The notes under the pieces: generated by a model
Database searches by the model: none
What the model saw: only the letters and a program-made list of their open reading frames with translations
Told to the model about the DNA's origin: nothing
Part shown: positions 52,940-62,967 of the stretch, piece after piece
Layout of the letters: every line of letters starts with the position of its first letter
Position numbering within the stretch: the first letter of the stretch is position 1
Translations under genes and position numbers: made by a program
NCBI RefSeq assembly: GCF_001442755.1
Contig: NZ_CP006367.1
Location: 1,736,001-1,800,000 of the forward strand
Length of the DNA stretch: 64,000 bases
Direction: 5' to 3'
Origin: Aureimonas sp. AU20
Lineage (GTDB): Bacteria > Pseudomonadota > Alphaproteobacteria > Rhizobiales > Rhizobiaceae

Positions 52940-53878
52940 TTGCGGCGCCGACCGGTCTTCGCGCTCTTGGCCGGCGTCGTCGCGGTGGTCGTGGCCGGCG
53001 CGTATAGTCTCCTGCGTCCCGTGCGGCTCGAACCCGCCGCCATCGCGCAGGAAGGCTCGGGCGACGCCGGGCGGGGCGAACGCGTGTTCTGGGCCGGCGG
53101 CTGCGTGTCCTGCCATGCAGCGAGCGTAGCGCCGGGCGCCGAGGCGACAGATCGCCCGGTTCTCTCCGGCGGCCCTCCGCTGGTGACGCCCTTCGGCACG
53201 TTTCACGGCCCCAACATCTCGCCCGATCCTGAGCATGGGATCGGCCGCTGGAGCTTGGCCGACTTCGCCAATGCCCTCCAGCGCGGGGTCGATCCGGCGG
53301 GGCGCCATCTCTACCCCGCCTTTCCCTACACGTCCTATTCTCGCATGACGCCGGCGGACGTGGCCGATCTCTACGCTTTCCTGCGCACGTTGCCGCCCTC
53401 GCAGGCGGATGCGCCGCCCAACGACCTGCCGTTCCCCTTCAACTTGCGCATCTCGCTCGGCCTGTGGAAGGCGCTGTTCCTCAACCCCGAGCCGGTCGTA
53501 ACCCTGGCCGCCGATGCGTCCGACGCGGTACGGCGCGGGCAATATCTCGTGGAAGGGCCGGGCCATTGCGGGGAGTGCCACACGCCGCGCCGTCTCAGTG
53601 GCGCAGGCGGGCTGGACACCTCTCTCTGGCTGGCGGGCGGTCCGGCGCCGGAAGGCGACGGGCGAATTCCCAACATCACGCCGGGCGGCGAGATCGCCGA
53701 CTGGAGCGAGGACGATCTCGTCAATTATTTCGAGACCGGCTTCACGCCTGATTTCGACAGCGTCGGCGGCTCGATGGTCGAGGTGCAGCACAATCTGGCG
53801 CGTCTGCCGAAGGAGGATCTCCAGGCCATCGCCGCCTATCTTAAGGCGGTGCCGGCGATCGAAAGCGACGCTCAGTAG
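52940..53878 (+). CDS. Diheme c-type cytochrome
   Basis: The 312-residue protein starts at TTG 52940 (GGAGCG upstream) and has an N-terminal membrane anchor or signal at about 5-27 (VFALLAGVVAVVVAGAY). Two class I cytochrome domains follow, with CVSCH near residue 55 and CGECH near residue 212. Methionine ligands are likely in SRMTPAD and GSMVEVQ. Domain order resembles the cytochrome subunit of alcohol/aldehyde dehydrogenases, here without the dehydrogenase subunits. It likely donates electrons in the periplasm with the preceding cytochrome. Confidence 0.87.
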   Translation: MRRRPVFALLAGVVAVVVAGAYSLLRPVRLEPAAIAQEGSGDAGRGERVFWAGGCVSCHAASVAPGAEATDRPVLSGGPPLVTPFGTFHGPNISPDPEHGIGRWSLADFANALQRGVDPAGRHLYPAFPYTSYSRMTPADVADLYAFLRTLPPSQADAPPNDLPFPFNLRISLGLWKALFLNPEPVVTLAADASDAVRRGQYLVEGPGHCGECHTPRRLSGAGGLDTSLWLAGGPAPEGDGRIPNITPGGEIADWSEDDLVNYFETGFTPDFDSVGGSMVEVQHNLARLPKEDLQAIAAYLKAVPAIESDAQ

Positions 53879-53892
53879 CGAGGCGAAGCGCT

Positions 53893-53918
53893 TCGGAGGC
53901 GGCCGCAGCCGCCTCCGA
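53893..53918. terminator. GC hairpin at the convergent cytochrome/oligopeptidase junction
   Basis: TCGGAGGCGGC (53893-53903) and GCCGCCTCCGA (53908-53918) pair perfectly around a CGCA loop. No T-run follows, so it is a possible bidirectional terminator or a transcript-end stabiliser. Confidence 0.55.
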
Positions 53919-53927
53919 CTTCCAGCC

Positions 53928-56033
53928 TCAGAGCCCGGCCTTGCCCATGAGCTTCAGCGCGAAGCTGTAGATCATGGCGATCTCGTCCAGCTTGGCGAAG
54001 CGGCCCGAGGCGCCGCCATGGCCGGCGCCCATATTGGTGCGCAGGATCACGGGGTTGGCGTCGGTCTTGCGGGCGCGCAAGCGCGCCACCCACTTGGCCG
54101 GTTCCCAATAGGTCACGCGCGGGTCGGTAAGGCCGGCGAGCGCCAGGATGGGCGGATAGGCCTTGGCCTCCACATTGTCATAGGGGCTGTAGCTCGCGAT
54201 CACCTCGTAATCGGCCTCCGACAGGATCGGATTGCCCCATTCCGGCCATTCCGGCGGCGTGAGCGGCAACGTGTCGTCGAGGATCGTGTTGAGCACGTCG
54301 ACGAAGGGCACGACGGCGATGATGCCACCGAACTTCTCCGGCGCCATGTTGGCGACCGCGCCCATCAGCAGGCCGCCCGCCGAGCCGCCCTGCGCCACGA
54401 TCCGGTCATGGCGCGTGAAGCCCTCGGAGACGAGATGATCGGCCGCCGCGATGAAGTCGGTGAACGTGTTGCGCTTGTGCTCGCGCCGACCCGCCTCGTA
54501 CCAGCGAAAGCCCTTGTCCTTGCCCCCGCGAATATGGGCGATGGCGTAGACGAAGCCGCGATCCACAAGGCTCAGCACATTGGTGCTGAATGAGGCCGGG
54601 ATGGAATGGCCGTAGGAGCCATAGCCGTAGAGCATCAGCGGCGCCGAGCCGTCGAGCGCGACGTCGCGGCGATAGACTAACGACACCGGCACGGTCTCGC
54701 CGTCCGGCGCGGGGGCGAAGATGCGCCGCGCGACATAGAGGGCAGGGTCGTGGCCGGACGGCACTTCCTGCGTCTTCAGGAGGCGGCGCTCGCGGGTTTC
54801 CACGTCGTAGTCGAAGGTCTGGTTTGGCGTGGTCGGCGAGGAATAGGAGAAGCGGATCGAAGTCGTGTCATATTCGTAGGTGCCGCCGAGGCCCAGCGAA
54901 TAGGCCTCTTCCTCGAAGGCGACGGAATGCTCGGCCCCGTCGGCCAAGCGGCGCACGACGATGCGCGGCAGGCCGTCGCGCCGCTCCAGCCAGACGAGAT
55001 GGCGTTTGAGGACGAGATGCGACAGGATCAAGCGCCCGTCCTCGTGCGGCACGAGATCGGTCCAGTTCTCGCGGCTCGGCGCGTCGGCCGGGGCGGTGAC
55101 GATCTTGAAGTCCCGCGCGTCGTCGGCATTGGTCAGGATGAAGAGCGTGCCGTTGCCCTCGTCCACGTCGTATTCCAGCCCCTTCTCGCGGCGCGACACG
55201 AGGCGCGGCTCGGCGGCCGGGTTGGCGGCGGGGATGAGCCAGGCTTCCGACGTCTCGTGGTCGTGAATGTCGATCACGACATAGTCGCCGCTCTGCGTCT
55301 TGCCGACGCCCATGAAGAAGCCGGTGTCGGTTTCCTCGTAGACCAGCGGATCGGCGGCCGTTTCGCTTCCCAGGGCATGGTAGAAGACGCGGCTCGGCCG
55401 GTGGTTGGCGTCGAGTCTGGTGTAGAAGAAGCCGTGCGAGCGCGCGTCCCAGGTCGCATCGCCGCTCGTGTCGCTGATGCGGTCGGGCAGGTCGGCGCCG
55501 GTCTCCAGATCGCGCAGGGCGATCTCGTAGAATTCCGAGCCCTTGTCGTCGAAGCTCCAGGCGAGCCTTGAGTGGTCGGGCGAATGCTCGACGCCGCCGA
55601 TCGAGAAATACTCGATGCCGTCCGCCTCTTTATTCGCGTCGAGCGTCACCTGCTCCGACCCGCCTTCGCGCTTCACGCGGAAGAAGCGGGGATATTCGGC
55701 GCCAGCCTCGTAGGCGACGCCGTAGCTATAGGGACCATCGGGGGAGGGGACGGAACTGTCGTCCTCCTTGATGCGCCCGCGCATCTCGGCCACGAGCTTG
55801 GCCTTCAGCCCCTCGACATCGGCGAGCGCGGCGTCGGCATAGCGGTTCTCCGCCTCCAGATGGGCGCGGATCATGGGGTCGAGCAGGGTCGTGTCCTTGA
55901 ACATCTCCTGCCAGTTGGCGACGCGCATCCAGCTGTATTCGTCGGTTCGCGTGCGGCCATGCGCGGAAAGGTCCACCGGGCGCTGCGGCGCGCGGGGCGG
56001 GGCGGGAAGGTCGGCACGGAAGACTGAGGACAT
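53928..56033 (-). CDS. S9 family oligopeptidase B (PtrB-like)
   Basis: The 701-residue serine peptidase has an N-terminal beta-propeller (about 75-410) and a C-terminal alpha/beta-hydrolase domain. The nucleophile is in GGSAGGLLMG near residue 537, with Asp in LAGLTDPRVTYW and His in GAGHGGASGR. It cleaves short peptides after basic residues in the cytoplasm. It begins DLPAPPRAPQRPVDLSAHGR, a normal oligopeptidase B start; the ATG at 56033 is chosen over one at 56063. It is followed by the MsrB gene upstream on the same strand. Confidence 0.9.
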   Translation of the reverse strand: MSSVFRADLPAPPRAPQRPVDLSAHGRTRTDEYSWMRVANWQEMFKDTTLLDPMIRAHLEAENRYADAALADVEGLKAKLVAEMRGRIKEDDSSVPSPDGPYSYGVAYEAGAEYPRFFRVKREGGSEQVTLDANKEADGIEYFSIGGVEHSPDHSRLAWSFDDKGSEFYEIALRDLETGADLPDRISDTSGDATWDARSHGFFYTRLDANHRPSRVFYHALGSETAADPLVYEETDTGFFMGVGKTQSGDYVVIDIHDHETSEAWLIPAANPAAEPRLVSRREKGLEYDVDEGNGTLFILTNADDARDFKIVTAPADAPSRENWTDLVPHEDGRLILSHLVLKRHLVWLERRDGLPRIVVRRLADGAEHSVAFEEEAYSLGLGGTYEYDTTSIRFSYSSPTTPNQTFDYDVETRERRLLKTQEVPSGHDPALYVARRIFAPAPDGETVPVSLVYRRDVALDGSAPLMLYGYGSYGHSIPASFSTNVLSLVDRGFVYAIAHIRGGKDKGFRWYEAGRREHKRNTFTDFIAAADHLVSEGFTRHDRIVAQGGSAGGLLMGAVANMAPEKFGGIIAVVPFVDVLNTILDDTLPLTPPEWPEWGNPILSEADYEVIASYSPYDNVEAKAYPPILALAGLTDPRVTYWEPAKWVARLRARKTDANPVILRTNMGAGHGGASGRFAKLDEIAMIYSFALKLMGKAGL

Positions 56034-56126
56034 GAACACACCGTAGGACGCGGACAGAATCAAGCCGCCGGAGCTTTCGTCCGGCGGGCGGCAAAGGCAA
56101 GCCGAAAGGGCTAGATCGACGAGGCT

Positions 56127-56540
56127 TCAGTCCTGGTCGAACTGCAGCGCGTAGCCGTTCATGCAGTAGCGCAGGCCCGTCGGGCGCGGCCCGTCCTCGA
56201 AGACATGGCCGAGATGGGCGTCGCAATCGGCGCAGCGCACTTCGGTTCGTGTCATGAGGAAAGAGCGGTCGACATGCTCGCTCACCGACTCGCGCTCGAC
56301 CGGCTCGTAGAAGCTCGGCCAGCCCGTGCCGGATTCGAACTTGGTCTCCGAGCGGAACAGCGGCTTCTCGCAGCACACGCAGCGATAAAGGCCGGGCGCC
56401 TTCTGGTCCCAGTTCGGGCCGGTGAAGGGGCGCTCCGTCCCGTGACCGCGCGCGACCTTGTATTGTTCGGGTGTCAGGATCTCCTGCCACTCGGCGTCGG
56501 TCTTCTCGACCTTCAGGGAATGTTCGCTCGCGCTGGCCAT
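56127..56540 (-). CDS. msrB: Peptide-methionine (R)-S-oxide reductase MsrB
   Basis: The 137-residue enzyme contains two CxxC zinc pairs (CVCC near 54 and CADC near 103), the [10 protein letters not shown] substrate-binding segment, [10 protein letters not shown] and a catalytic cysteine in [11 protein letters not shown]. It reduces the R-diastereomer of methionine sulphoxide with thioredoxin. Length and motif order are standard. It is divergent from the mrp operon and shares a 199-bp intergenic region with it. Confidence 0.93.
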   Translation of the reverse strand: MASASEHSLKVEKTDAEWQEILTPEQYKVARGHGTERPFTGPNWDQKAPGLYRCVCCEKPLFRSETKFESGTGWPSFYEPVERESVSEHVDRSFLMTRTEVRCADCDAHLGHVFEDGPRPTGLRYCMNGYALQFDQD

Positions 56541-56739
56541 GGACCGGGCCTCCTCCGTCTCGTTGCGGGAGGAGGTAGGGCTGCGGACGGCCGATCACAA
56601 GCCGGTCAGATCGCCCCGCTACCACCCTGCGGAGCATTTTCTAGGCCGCTTTCGACTTGATCGAAGCCCGGCGCGACCTAATGTTGCGGTCGTTGGAAGC
56701 GGCCCAGAGGGCGGTGCATCGAGGAAACGCTGAGCCGGT

Positions 56740-59115
56740 ATGAACAGCCTGTCGAGTGGACTTCTTTATCTCGTGCTCGCCCTGCCGTTCATCGGCGCCC
56801 TCGTAGCCCCTCTCTCGCTGATCGCTCTTGGTCGTTTCGGTTCCCTGGTTCTGGCGTGCTTCCCCGTTGGGGCGCTGGCGATTCTGTTTCAGCAGAGCGC
56901 GCAGGTGCAGAGCCGCGTGCCGATCCTCTTCGGCTTCGACTGGATTCCGAGCTTCGGCGTGCGCTTCGCCTTTCGGCTCGACGGCCTGTCCTTCGGCTTC
57001 GCCTTCCTGATCCTGTCGATCGGCGCGCTGGTTGTGCTTTATTCCGGCGGCTACATGCCCAAGGGCTCCAAGCGCGGCCGGTTCTTCGCCTATATCCTGA
57101 TGTTCATGGGCGCGATGCTCGGCCTCGTCCTGTCGGACGACCTCATCACGTTCTTCGTCTTCTGGGAGCTGACCTCGATCACCTCCTTCCTCCTGATCGG
57201 CTTCAATTTCGAGAAGGAGGCGGCGCGGCGTGGCGCCATGCAGGCGTTGGTCATCACCGGCGGCGGCGGCCTGGCGCTGCTGGCCGGCCTGCTTCTCATC
57301 CGCGAGGCGACGGGCCTCACCAGCCTGACGGCGCTTCTGGAGCAGCCGGAGGCGGTGAAAGCCTTGTCGATCTATGGCCCGGCGCTGGTGCTGATCCTGA
57401 TCGGCGCCTTCACCAAGTCGGCCCAGATGCCGTTCCACGTCTGGCTTCCCAACGCCATGGAAGCGCCGACGCCTGTCTCGTCCTACCTTCATTCCGCGAC
57501 GATGGTGAAGGCCGGCATCTACCTTCTCATGCGGCTGTTCCCGGTCATGGGCGGAACGCTGGCCTGGGAGCTGATCCTGCCGCTCTTCGGCGGCGTGACG
57601 CTGGTGATCGCGGCGATCCTCGCCATGCGCCAGAGCGACATCAAGCTCATGCTGGCCTATACGACGGTCGCCTCGCTCGGCCTTCTCGTCATGCTGATCG
57701 GCATCGGGACGGAGCTCGCGATCGAGGCGGCCGTCCTCTATCTCTTCGCCCATTCGCTGGCCAAGGCCTGCCTCTTCATGGTGGCGGGGTCGATCGACCA
57801 CAGCGCCGGCACGCGCGACATTCGCGCCCTCGGCGGTCTTGCCCGCAAGATGCCGCTGACCTTCGCCGCCGCCGTTCTCGGTGCCGCCGCCATGGGCGGC
57901 CTGCCGCCGCTCTTCGGCTTCCTCGCCAAGGAGGAGGTCTATGCCGCGACCGCGACGCTGGACCTGAAGGGCGTGTTGACCACGATCGCCGCTGTTTCGG
58001 GCAACGCGCTGATGTTCGCCGTGGCGCTGGTGGTCGCGATCAAGCCATTTGCCGGCACGATGCCGAGCGGGCTGCGCAAGGCACATGAATCGACGCCGCT
58101 GATCTGGATCGGGCCGATCGTGCTCGGCGTCGTCGGCCTGCTCGCTGCGATCTTCTCGCAGACCACGCACCAGTTCATTTCTAATCCCATGTCGCCGCCA
58201 GGGCTCGACGGGGCGGTGGCGGTGGACATCGCGCTCGGCTTCCATTTCGGCCCGGCACTGATCCTCTCCATCGTCACGGTCGCGGCGGGCGTCGTCCTGT
58301 TCCTGCGCGCCAGTCAGATGCGCTCGCTGATCGCCGATGCGCTCGGGCGCATCGGCTGGGGGCCGGACAAAGGCTTCGATCAGTTGATGCGCGCGCTGGT
58401 CGTCGGGGCCTTCCATCTCACCGTCAAGCTCCAGCCCGGCCGGCTCGACATCTACATGAAGGTGACGATCGCGGTGATCGTGGCGACGCTCTGGATCACC
58501 ATGATCTGGGCCGGCTCGCTGCCGACGCGCCCGGCCATGCCCGATCTCTATTTCTACGAATGGGGCGTGATCGGCCTCGTCGTGCTCGGCGCGGTCGTGG
58601 TGGTTCTCGCCAACAACCGCCTGACGGCGATCGTCTCGCTCGGCATTCAGGGCCTTGCCGTCGCGCTTCTCTTCATGCTGCTCGGCGCGCCGGACCTGTC
58701 CTTCACCCAGTTCATGGTGGAAATACTGTCGGTCGCCATCCTCGCGCTGGTGATGACGCGGCTGCGGCTGATGCCGGCCGACCGGCGGCCCTGGCGCAAC
58801 ATCGTGCCGGAAGCGGCCCTGGCGATCGCCGGCGGCCTCGGCTTCGCGCTCTTCCTTCTGCACATCACGCAGCGCCCCTTCGACACGGTGATCGGCGACT
58901 TCTACACCCGCTACAGCTACGTCATCGCGCACGGCCGCAACATCGTGAACGTCATCCTGGTGGACTTTCGCGGTGTCGACACGATGGGCGAGATCGCCGT
59001 GGTGCTGACCACGGGCGCCGCCATCCTGGCGCTGGTGCGCATCCGCGCCGTGAAGACGAGCGACACGCGCTTCTCGCGCAAGCGACGCCGCCGGGCAGGG
59101 GAGTTGCAGCCATGA
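56740..59115 (+). CDS. mrpA: Mrp Na+/H+ antiporter subunit A
   Basis: The 791-residue protein is a multi-span membrane subunit of the NuoL/MrpA family, with about 20 predicted spans. Landmarks are the [17 protein letters not shown] segment, [23 protein letters not shown], with its proton-path lysine, and [10 protein letters not shown]. The C-terminal region [20 protein letters not shown] matches the MrpA extension. It is separate from MrpB here, whereas many rhizobial PhaA proteins are A-B fusions. It is first of seven cotranscribed subunits that export Na+ or K+ in exchange for H+. Its stop overlaps mrpB. Confidence 0.92.
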   Translation: MNSLSSGLLYLVLALPFIGALVAPLSLIALGRFGSLVLACFPVGALAILFQQSAQVQSRVPILFGFDWIPSFGVRFAFRLDGLSFGFAFLILSIGALVVLYSGGYMPKGSKRGRFFAYILMFMGAMLGLVLSDDLITFFVFWELTSITSFLLIGFNFEKEAARRGAMQALVITGGGGLALLAGLLLIREATGLTSLTALLEQPEAVKALSIYGPALVLILIGAFTKSAQMPFHVWLPNAMEAPTPVSSYLHSATMVKAGIYLLMRLFPVMGGTLAWELILPLFGGVTLVIAAILAMRQSDIKLMLAYTTVASLGLLVMLIGIGTELAIEAAVLYLFAHSLAKACLFMVAGSIDHSAGTRDIRALGGLARKMPLTFAAAVLGAAAMGGLPPLFGFLAKEEVYAATATLDLKGVLTTIAAVSGNALMFAVALVVAIKPFAGTMPSGLRKAHESTPLIWIGPIVLGVVGLLAAIFSQTTHQFISNPMSPPGLDGAVAVDIALGFHFGPALILSIVTVAAGVVLFLRASQMRSLIADALGRIGWGPDKGFDQLMRALVVGAFHLTVKLQPGRLDIYMKVTIAVIVATLWITMIWAGSLPTRPAMPDLYFYEWGVIGLVVLGAVVVVLANNRLTAIVSLGIQGLAVALLFMLLGAPDLSFTQFMVEILSVAILALVMTRLRLMPADRRPWRNIVPEAALAIAGGLGFALFLLHITQRPFDTVIGDFYTRYSYVIAHGRNIVNVILVDFRGVDTMGEIAVVLTTGAAILALVRIRAVKTSDTRFSRKRRRRAGELQP

Positions 59116-59531
59116 GAACCCTCATCTTTCGTGTCACGGCCCCCTATCTCACCGCGCTGATGCTGCTCTTCTCGCTTTTCGTCCTGCTTCGCGGGCACAA
59201 TGAGCCGGGCGGAGGCTTCATCGGCGGGTTGATCGCCTCCTCCGCCATTGCGGTCTACGGCATGGCCTGCGGCGTCGACGCGGTGCGCCGCGCGCTGCAT
59301 TTCCACCCGATCGCTTATGCCGCCTTCGGCCTCATCGCCGCCGTCCTGGCCGGCTTTCTGCCGCTGTTCGGACGGGCGCAGTTCATGACCGGGCTCTGGG
59401 TCTTCGTTGACATCGCCGGAAGCGAGCTGGCCCTATCGACCACGCTTCTGTTCGATGTCGGCGTGTTTCTGGTGATCGTCGGTGCGATCAGCGCGATCGC
59501 CCTGTCGCTCGAAGAACGCTATTCGGACTGA
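59112..59531 (+). CDS. mrpB: Mrp Na+/H+ antiporter subunit B
   Basis: The 139-residue membrane protein has four predicted spans and the MrpB motif [19 protein letters not shown] near residues 25-43, with a C-terminal [12 protein letters not shown] segment. The ATG at 59112 overlaps the mrpA stop by four bases. It is required for the antiporter complex in other bacteria. It ends 12 bp before mrpC. Confidence 0.92.
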   Translation: MRTLIFRVTAPYLTALMLLFSLFVLLRGHNEPGGGFIGGLIASSAIAVYGMACGVDAVRRALHFHPIAYAAFGLIAAVLAGFLPLFGRAQFMTGLWVFVDIAGSELALSTTLLFDVGVFLVIVGAISAIALSLEERYSD

Positions 59532-59543
59532 GGAGAGAGCCCC

Positions 59544-59921
59544 ATGGAAGTCGCCCTGGCCGGCCTCGTCGGCATTCTCTTCTCGATCTCGATCTACCTC
59601 CTGATCTCGACTTACATCATCCGCATGCTGCTGGGCGTGGTGCTGCTCGGCACGTCGGTCAATCTCTCGGTCTTCGTGGTCGGGCGGATCGGGCCGATCG
59701 CGCCGCCGCTCATTCCCAACCATCTGGAAGTGCCGCCGCAGGCGATCGCCAATCCGCTGCCTCAGGCGCTGATCCTGACGGCAATCGTCATTTCGTTTTC
59801 CTTCTTCGTCTTTCTGCTCGTGCTCACCTATCGCGCCTATCAGGACCTGGAGACCGACGACACCAACGACATGCGCGTCGCCGAACCCGAGAACGAGGGG
59901 CTGCCGCCCCTCGGCTACTGA
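59544..59921 (+). CDS. mrpC: Mrp Na+/H+ antiporter subunit C
   Basis: The 125-residue protein resembles NuoK, with three spans. MrpC signatures include LLGVVLLGTSVNLSVFV and ANPLPQALILTAIVIS, followed by an acidic cytoplasmic tail (ETDDTNDMRVAEPENEG). GGAGAGAG precedes the ATG. The gene is followed by a 112-bp structured spacer before mrpD, unusual in an operon where every other junction is tight. Confidence 0.92.
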   Translation: MEVALAGLVGILFSISIYLLISTYIIRMLLGVVLLGTSVNLSVFVVGRIGPIAPPLIPNHLEVPPQAIANPLPQALILTAIVISFSFFVFLLVLTYRAYQDLETDDTNDMRVAEPENEGLPPLGY

Positions 59922-59922
59922 G

Positions 59923-60024
59923 GCATTTCCGATGAAGACCAATTCATCGCAAATGATCCAGGGTTCCGATCTTGCCGCATCGTCCGACGGCAAGGCTTAT
60001 TCGCCTTGCCGGGAAATGCTCTAG
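59923..60024 (+). repeat. Structured spacer in the mrp operon (palindromic element, mutually exclusive hairpins)
   Basis: The spacer is bounded by GCATTTCC (59923-59930) and GGAAATGC (60012-60019), followed by TCTAG. Inside, CGGCAAGGC (59988-59996) pairs perfectly with GCCTTGCCG (60003-60011). It can alternatively pair as CGGCAAG with CTTGCCG (59971-59977). The mrpD ribosome binding site TAGGAGG follows at once. It could be a dispersed palindromic element or an RNA switch that tunes mrpD translation. Confidence 0.65.
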
Positions 60025-60033
60025 GAGGCCGCC

Positions 60034-61722
60034 ATGGACGAGACCCGCGACTACATCGCCGAGGCCATGGTGTTCGGCACCTTTCGGCCCGACCAGTATC
60101 TCCTGATCTTGCCCGTGCTGATCTGCTTCGTCTTCGCGGCGGGGCTCCTGATGATGCGCCGGCGCATGGACCGCCATCCCATTGTCGCCATCGCCGGACT
60201 GGTTCTTCTGCTCGTCTGCGACCTCGCGCTGCTCGTGCGCATCGCCGAGGGCGGGCCGATCTCCATGGCCATGGGCGGGTGGAAGCCGCCCTACGGCATT
60301 TCCTTCACGGCCGATCTTCTCAGCGCCTTGTTCCTGTCGGTGGCGGGCTTCGCGGGCCTTGCCTGCGGCATCTATGCCGGCGCCTCGATCGATGCGGAGG
60401 GGCGGCGCTACGGCTTCTATCCCTTCCTGTTCATGGTCATGGCGGGCGTCTCCGGCGCCTTCCTGACCGGCGACATCTTCAATCTCTATGTCTGGTTCGA
60501 GGTGATGCTGATCGGCTCCTTCGGGCTCCTGATCCTCGGTTCGGAGCGCGAGCAGCTCGACGGCGCGACCAAATACTGCTTCCTGAACCTCATCGGTGCG
60601 ACGCTCTTCCTGCTGACCATCGGCTATCTCTACGGCGTGTTCGGCACGCTCAACATGGCCGATATTGCGGTGAAGTCGGCGGCGCTGGAGGGCAACGGCG
60701 TCCTTCTCACCATCGCCTCGCTCTTCCTCGTCGCCTTCTCCATGAAAGCGGCGGCCTTCCCGCTGAATTTCTGGTTGCCGGCCTCCTATCACACGCCACG
60801 CTTCGTCGTGTCGGCGTTGTTCGCGGGCCTTTTGACCAAGGTCGGCATCTACGCGCTGATCCGCGTCGTGCTCATGCTGTTTCCGCCCGAGCGCGGCGGG
60901 CTCGGCTTCGTCATCGCCTGGATGGCTGCGCTCACCATGCTGATCGGCGCGCTCGGCGCCCTGTCGCAGACCGACCTTCGGCGCATGTTGAACTATGTCG
61001 TGATCGCCGGTATCGGCACGATCCTCGCCGGCCTCGCCATTCCCCCGGTCATGGAATCTCGCACGGTCGCCATCACCACAGGCGCTGCCGGCGTGCTGCG
61101 TGAGGCGGCGGAAGGGGCGGGTTTCAACAACGGCGTGTCGCTCGACGGGCCGCTCGCCACCGGCCTGTCGGGCGCGGTGTTCTACGCCCTCCATTCCGTC
61201 GTGGTCATGACGGCGCTCTATCTCGCAGCGGGCGTCGCGGCCTTTCGAAACGGCTCGTCCTCGCTGCATGAGATGGGTGGCCTCTGGAAGCGCCATCCCC
61301 TGTTCTCGGCCATGTTCCTCGTGCTGCTGCTCGGCGTCTCCGGTCTGCCACCCTTTTCGGGCTTCTGGCCTAAGATGCTGCTCGTGCGCGCGGCCATCTC
61401 GGCCGATCTTCCTTGGCTTGCGGCCTCGGTGCTCGTCTCCGGCTTCCTTCTGACCATCGCCTGCATCCGCGTCTTCTCGCTGGCCTTCTGGCGGCCTCTT
61501 CCGGCGCTGGCGGAGGCGGGCGAGGGGCATCCTCCGGAAGAGGTGTTCCGCGCACCGCAGCCCGGCCGCCCCTTGGCGCTCATTCCGCTGGTGGCGCTGT
61601 GCCTCTTCGTCGTCGTGGTCGGCGTCTGGCCGGAGCCGCTGGCCGAACTCACCTATGAGGCCGCGCATCAGATCCTCAAGCCGAGCGCCTATCTCGCCGT
61701 GGTTCTGGGGGGAACGCCGTAA
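60034..61722 (+). CDS. mrpD: Mrp Na+/H+ antiporter subunit D
   Basis: The 562-residue membrane protein belongs to the NuoM/N-MrpD family with about 14 spans. Features include FNLYVWFEVMLIGSFGLLIL, the lysine-bearing MKAAAFPLNFWLPASYHTP, and ALHSVVVMTALYLAAG. A long loop near residues 340-380 is typical of MrpD in this group. A strong TAGGAGG precedes the ATG, directly after the structured spacer. The last codon overlaps the mrpE start. Confidence 0.92.
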   Translation: MDETRDYIAEAMVFGTFRPDQYLLILPVLICFVFAAGLLMMRRRMDRHPIVAIAGLVLLLVCDLALLVRIAEGGPISMAMGGWKPPYGISFTADLLSALFLSVAGFAGLACGIYAGASIDAEGRRYGFYPFLFMVMAGVSGAFLTGDIFNLYVWFEVMLIGSFGLLILGSEREQLDGATKYCFLNLIGATLFLLTIGYLYGVFGTLNMADIAVKSAALEGNGVLLTIASLFLVAFSMKAAAFPLNFWLPASYHTPRFVVSALFAGLLTKVGIYALIRVVLMLFPPERGGLGFVIAWMAALTMLIGALGALSQTDLRRMLNYVVIAGIGTILAGLAIPPVMESRTVAITTGAAGVLREAAEGAGFNNGVSLDGPLATGLSGAVFYALHSVVVMTALYLAAGVAAFRNGSSSLHEMGGLWKRHPLFSAMFLVLLLGVSGLPPFSGFWPKMLLVRAAISADLPWLAASVLVSGFLLTIACIRVFSLAFWRPLPALAEAGEGHPPEEVFRAPQPGRPLALIPLVALCLFVVVVGVWPEPLAELTYEAAHQILKPSAYLAVVLGGTP

Positions 61723-62195
61723 TGAATCCCTTCGTCGCCAACCTTCTCCTGGCCTTGGTCTGGCTGGTCATCACCGGTGGCTTCAGCCTCGGCAATCTCA
61801 TGTTCGGCTTCTTTCTCGGTGCCGGATCGCTCTTTCTGATCCGCGAGCAGATCGGCGCTCAGGGCTATTTCCAGCGCGGCCGCAAGGTTCTCGGGCTCAT
61901 TCTCTTCCTGATCTACGATCTCGCCGTGTCGGCCTGGCGCGTCGCCAACGTGGTTCTGGCGCCCAAGCTCGACGTGCGCCCCGGCGTCTTCCTCTACAAG
62001 CACCGGGTGGAGACCGACTTCGAGATCGCCCTCCTGTCCAATCTCGTGGGGCTGACCCCGGGCACGCTGATCTTTGACCTGTCGGAGGACGGTTCGACGC
62101 TCTTCGTCCACGCGCTCGACTGTTCCGATCCGGACGAGCGGCGACGCGAGATCGCGGAGGGCTTCGAGCGGCGCATTCTGGAGGCGTTCCGATGA
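61722..62195 (+). CDS. mrpE: Mrp Na+/H+ antiporter subunit E
   Basis: The 157-residue subunit has two or three N-terminal spans ([20 protein letters not shown] and a second near 60-80) and a cytoplasmic C-terminal domain with [20 protein letters not shown], as expected of MrpE. It overlaps mrpD by one base and mrpF by four (ATGA), so it is translationally coupled to both. No irregularity is visible. Confidence 0.92.
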   Translation: MNPFVANLLLALVWLVITGGFSLGNLMFGFFLGAGSLFLIREQIGAQGYFQRGRKVLGLILFLIYDLAVSAWRVANVVLAPKLDVRPGVFLYKHRVETDFEIALLSNLVGLTPGTLIFDLSEDGSTLFVHALDCSDPDERRREIAEGFERRILEAFR

Positions 62196-62560
62196 GCTTC
62201 GCGCAGTTCTCCGAACGCTTTCTCGATATCGCGCTCACCGTGGCATTGTTCTTGCTCTGCGTTTCCTTCCTCTGCACGGTGATCCGCATCTGGAGAGGCC
62301 CGACCTTGCCGGATCGTGTGCTCGGCCTCGACGTGCTGACCTCGTCCTCGATCGGCTTCATCGCCGTGATCGGCATCGACACCGGCTTCACGCTTTATGT
62401 CGACATCGCTATCGCGCTCGGCCTCGTCGGCTTCCTCGCCACGATCTCGTTTGCGCGTTTCATCATGGCGCGCGGCGACACAGAGCGCTCGCCCGTCGCC
62501 GCCGCGACGGAACCGGAAGCGGACCTGAAGCTTCTCGGCGAGAAGGACCAGATGCCATGA
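62192..62560 (+). CDS. mrpF: Mrp Na+/H+ antiporter subunit F
   Basis: The 122-residue protein has three spans with the MrpF features [18 protein letters not shown] and a polar tail that is longer than usual ([20 protein letters not shown]). It overlaps mrpE at its start and mrpG at its end by four bases each. It is an essential small subunit of the antiporter complex. Confidence 0.92.
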   Translation: MSFAQFSERFLDIALTVALFLLCVSFLCTVIRIWRGPTLPDRVLGLDVLTSSSIGFIAVIGIDTGFTLYVDIAIALGLVGFLATISFARFIMARGDTERSPVAAATEPEADLKLLGEKDQMP

Positions 62561-62967
62561 CGGCGGCGATCGGTAATATTCTGGCGGGCATCTTCGTCGT
62601 CATGGGCGCGCTCTTCGCGCTGGTCGCCTCGATCGGCATCCTGCGCCTGCCCGACTTCTACACCCGCATCCATGCCGCCTCGAAGGCGGGAACGGTCGGC
62701 TCCGTCCTGGCGCTTGTCGCGCTCGCCATCGTCTCCGTGCAAACGGCCGAAGTGCTGCGCGCCATCGCCGCCATCGTCTTCTTCTTCCTCACCGCGCCGA
62801 TCTCGGCCCATCTTCTGGGCAAGGCTGCCTATTCGGCGGGATATCGCATGTGGTCGGGCTCGGTGCTGGACGAGATGGACGAGGACTTGGAAGCGCCGCC
62901 CAGCGCCCTGACGCAGGGCGACGACAGGGAAACGGCCTCCTGGCCGGCCGATCCCAACCGTCGCTGA
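62557..62967 (+). CDS. mrpG: Mrp Na+/H+ antiporter subunit G
   Basis: The 136-residue protein has three spans and the MrpG motif [20 protein letters not shown] near residues 24-43. The C-terminal tail is acidic ([12 protein letters not shown]) and about 30 residues longer than the membrane core needs. The ATG at 62557 overlaps the mrpF stop. It completes the A-B-C-D-E-F-G set, so the operon should encode a functional antiporter for Na+/K+ and pH homeostasis. Confidence 0.92.
   Translation: MTAAIGNILAGIFVVMGALFALVASIGILRLPDFYTRIHAASKAGTVGSVLALVALAIVSVQTAEVLRAIAAIVFFFLTAPISAHLLGKAAYSAGYRMWSGSVLDEMDEDLEAPPSALTQGDDRETASWPADPNRR

Noticed and set aside
56641..58932. A 763-codon minus-strand frame opposite mrpA
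   Set aside because: The translation is a run of charged residues (Asp, Glu, His, Gln, Arg) produced by the complement of membrane-protein codons and has no recognisable fold; mrpA on the plus strand is certain.
59944..61668. A long minus-strand frame opposite mrpD
   Set aside because: Same kind of shadow with repetitive charged composition; mrpD covers it convincingly.
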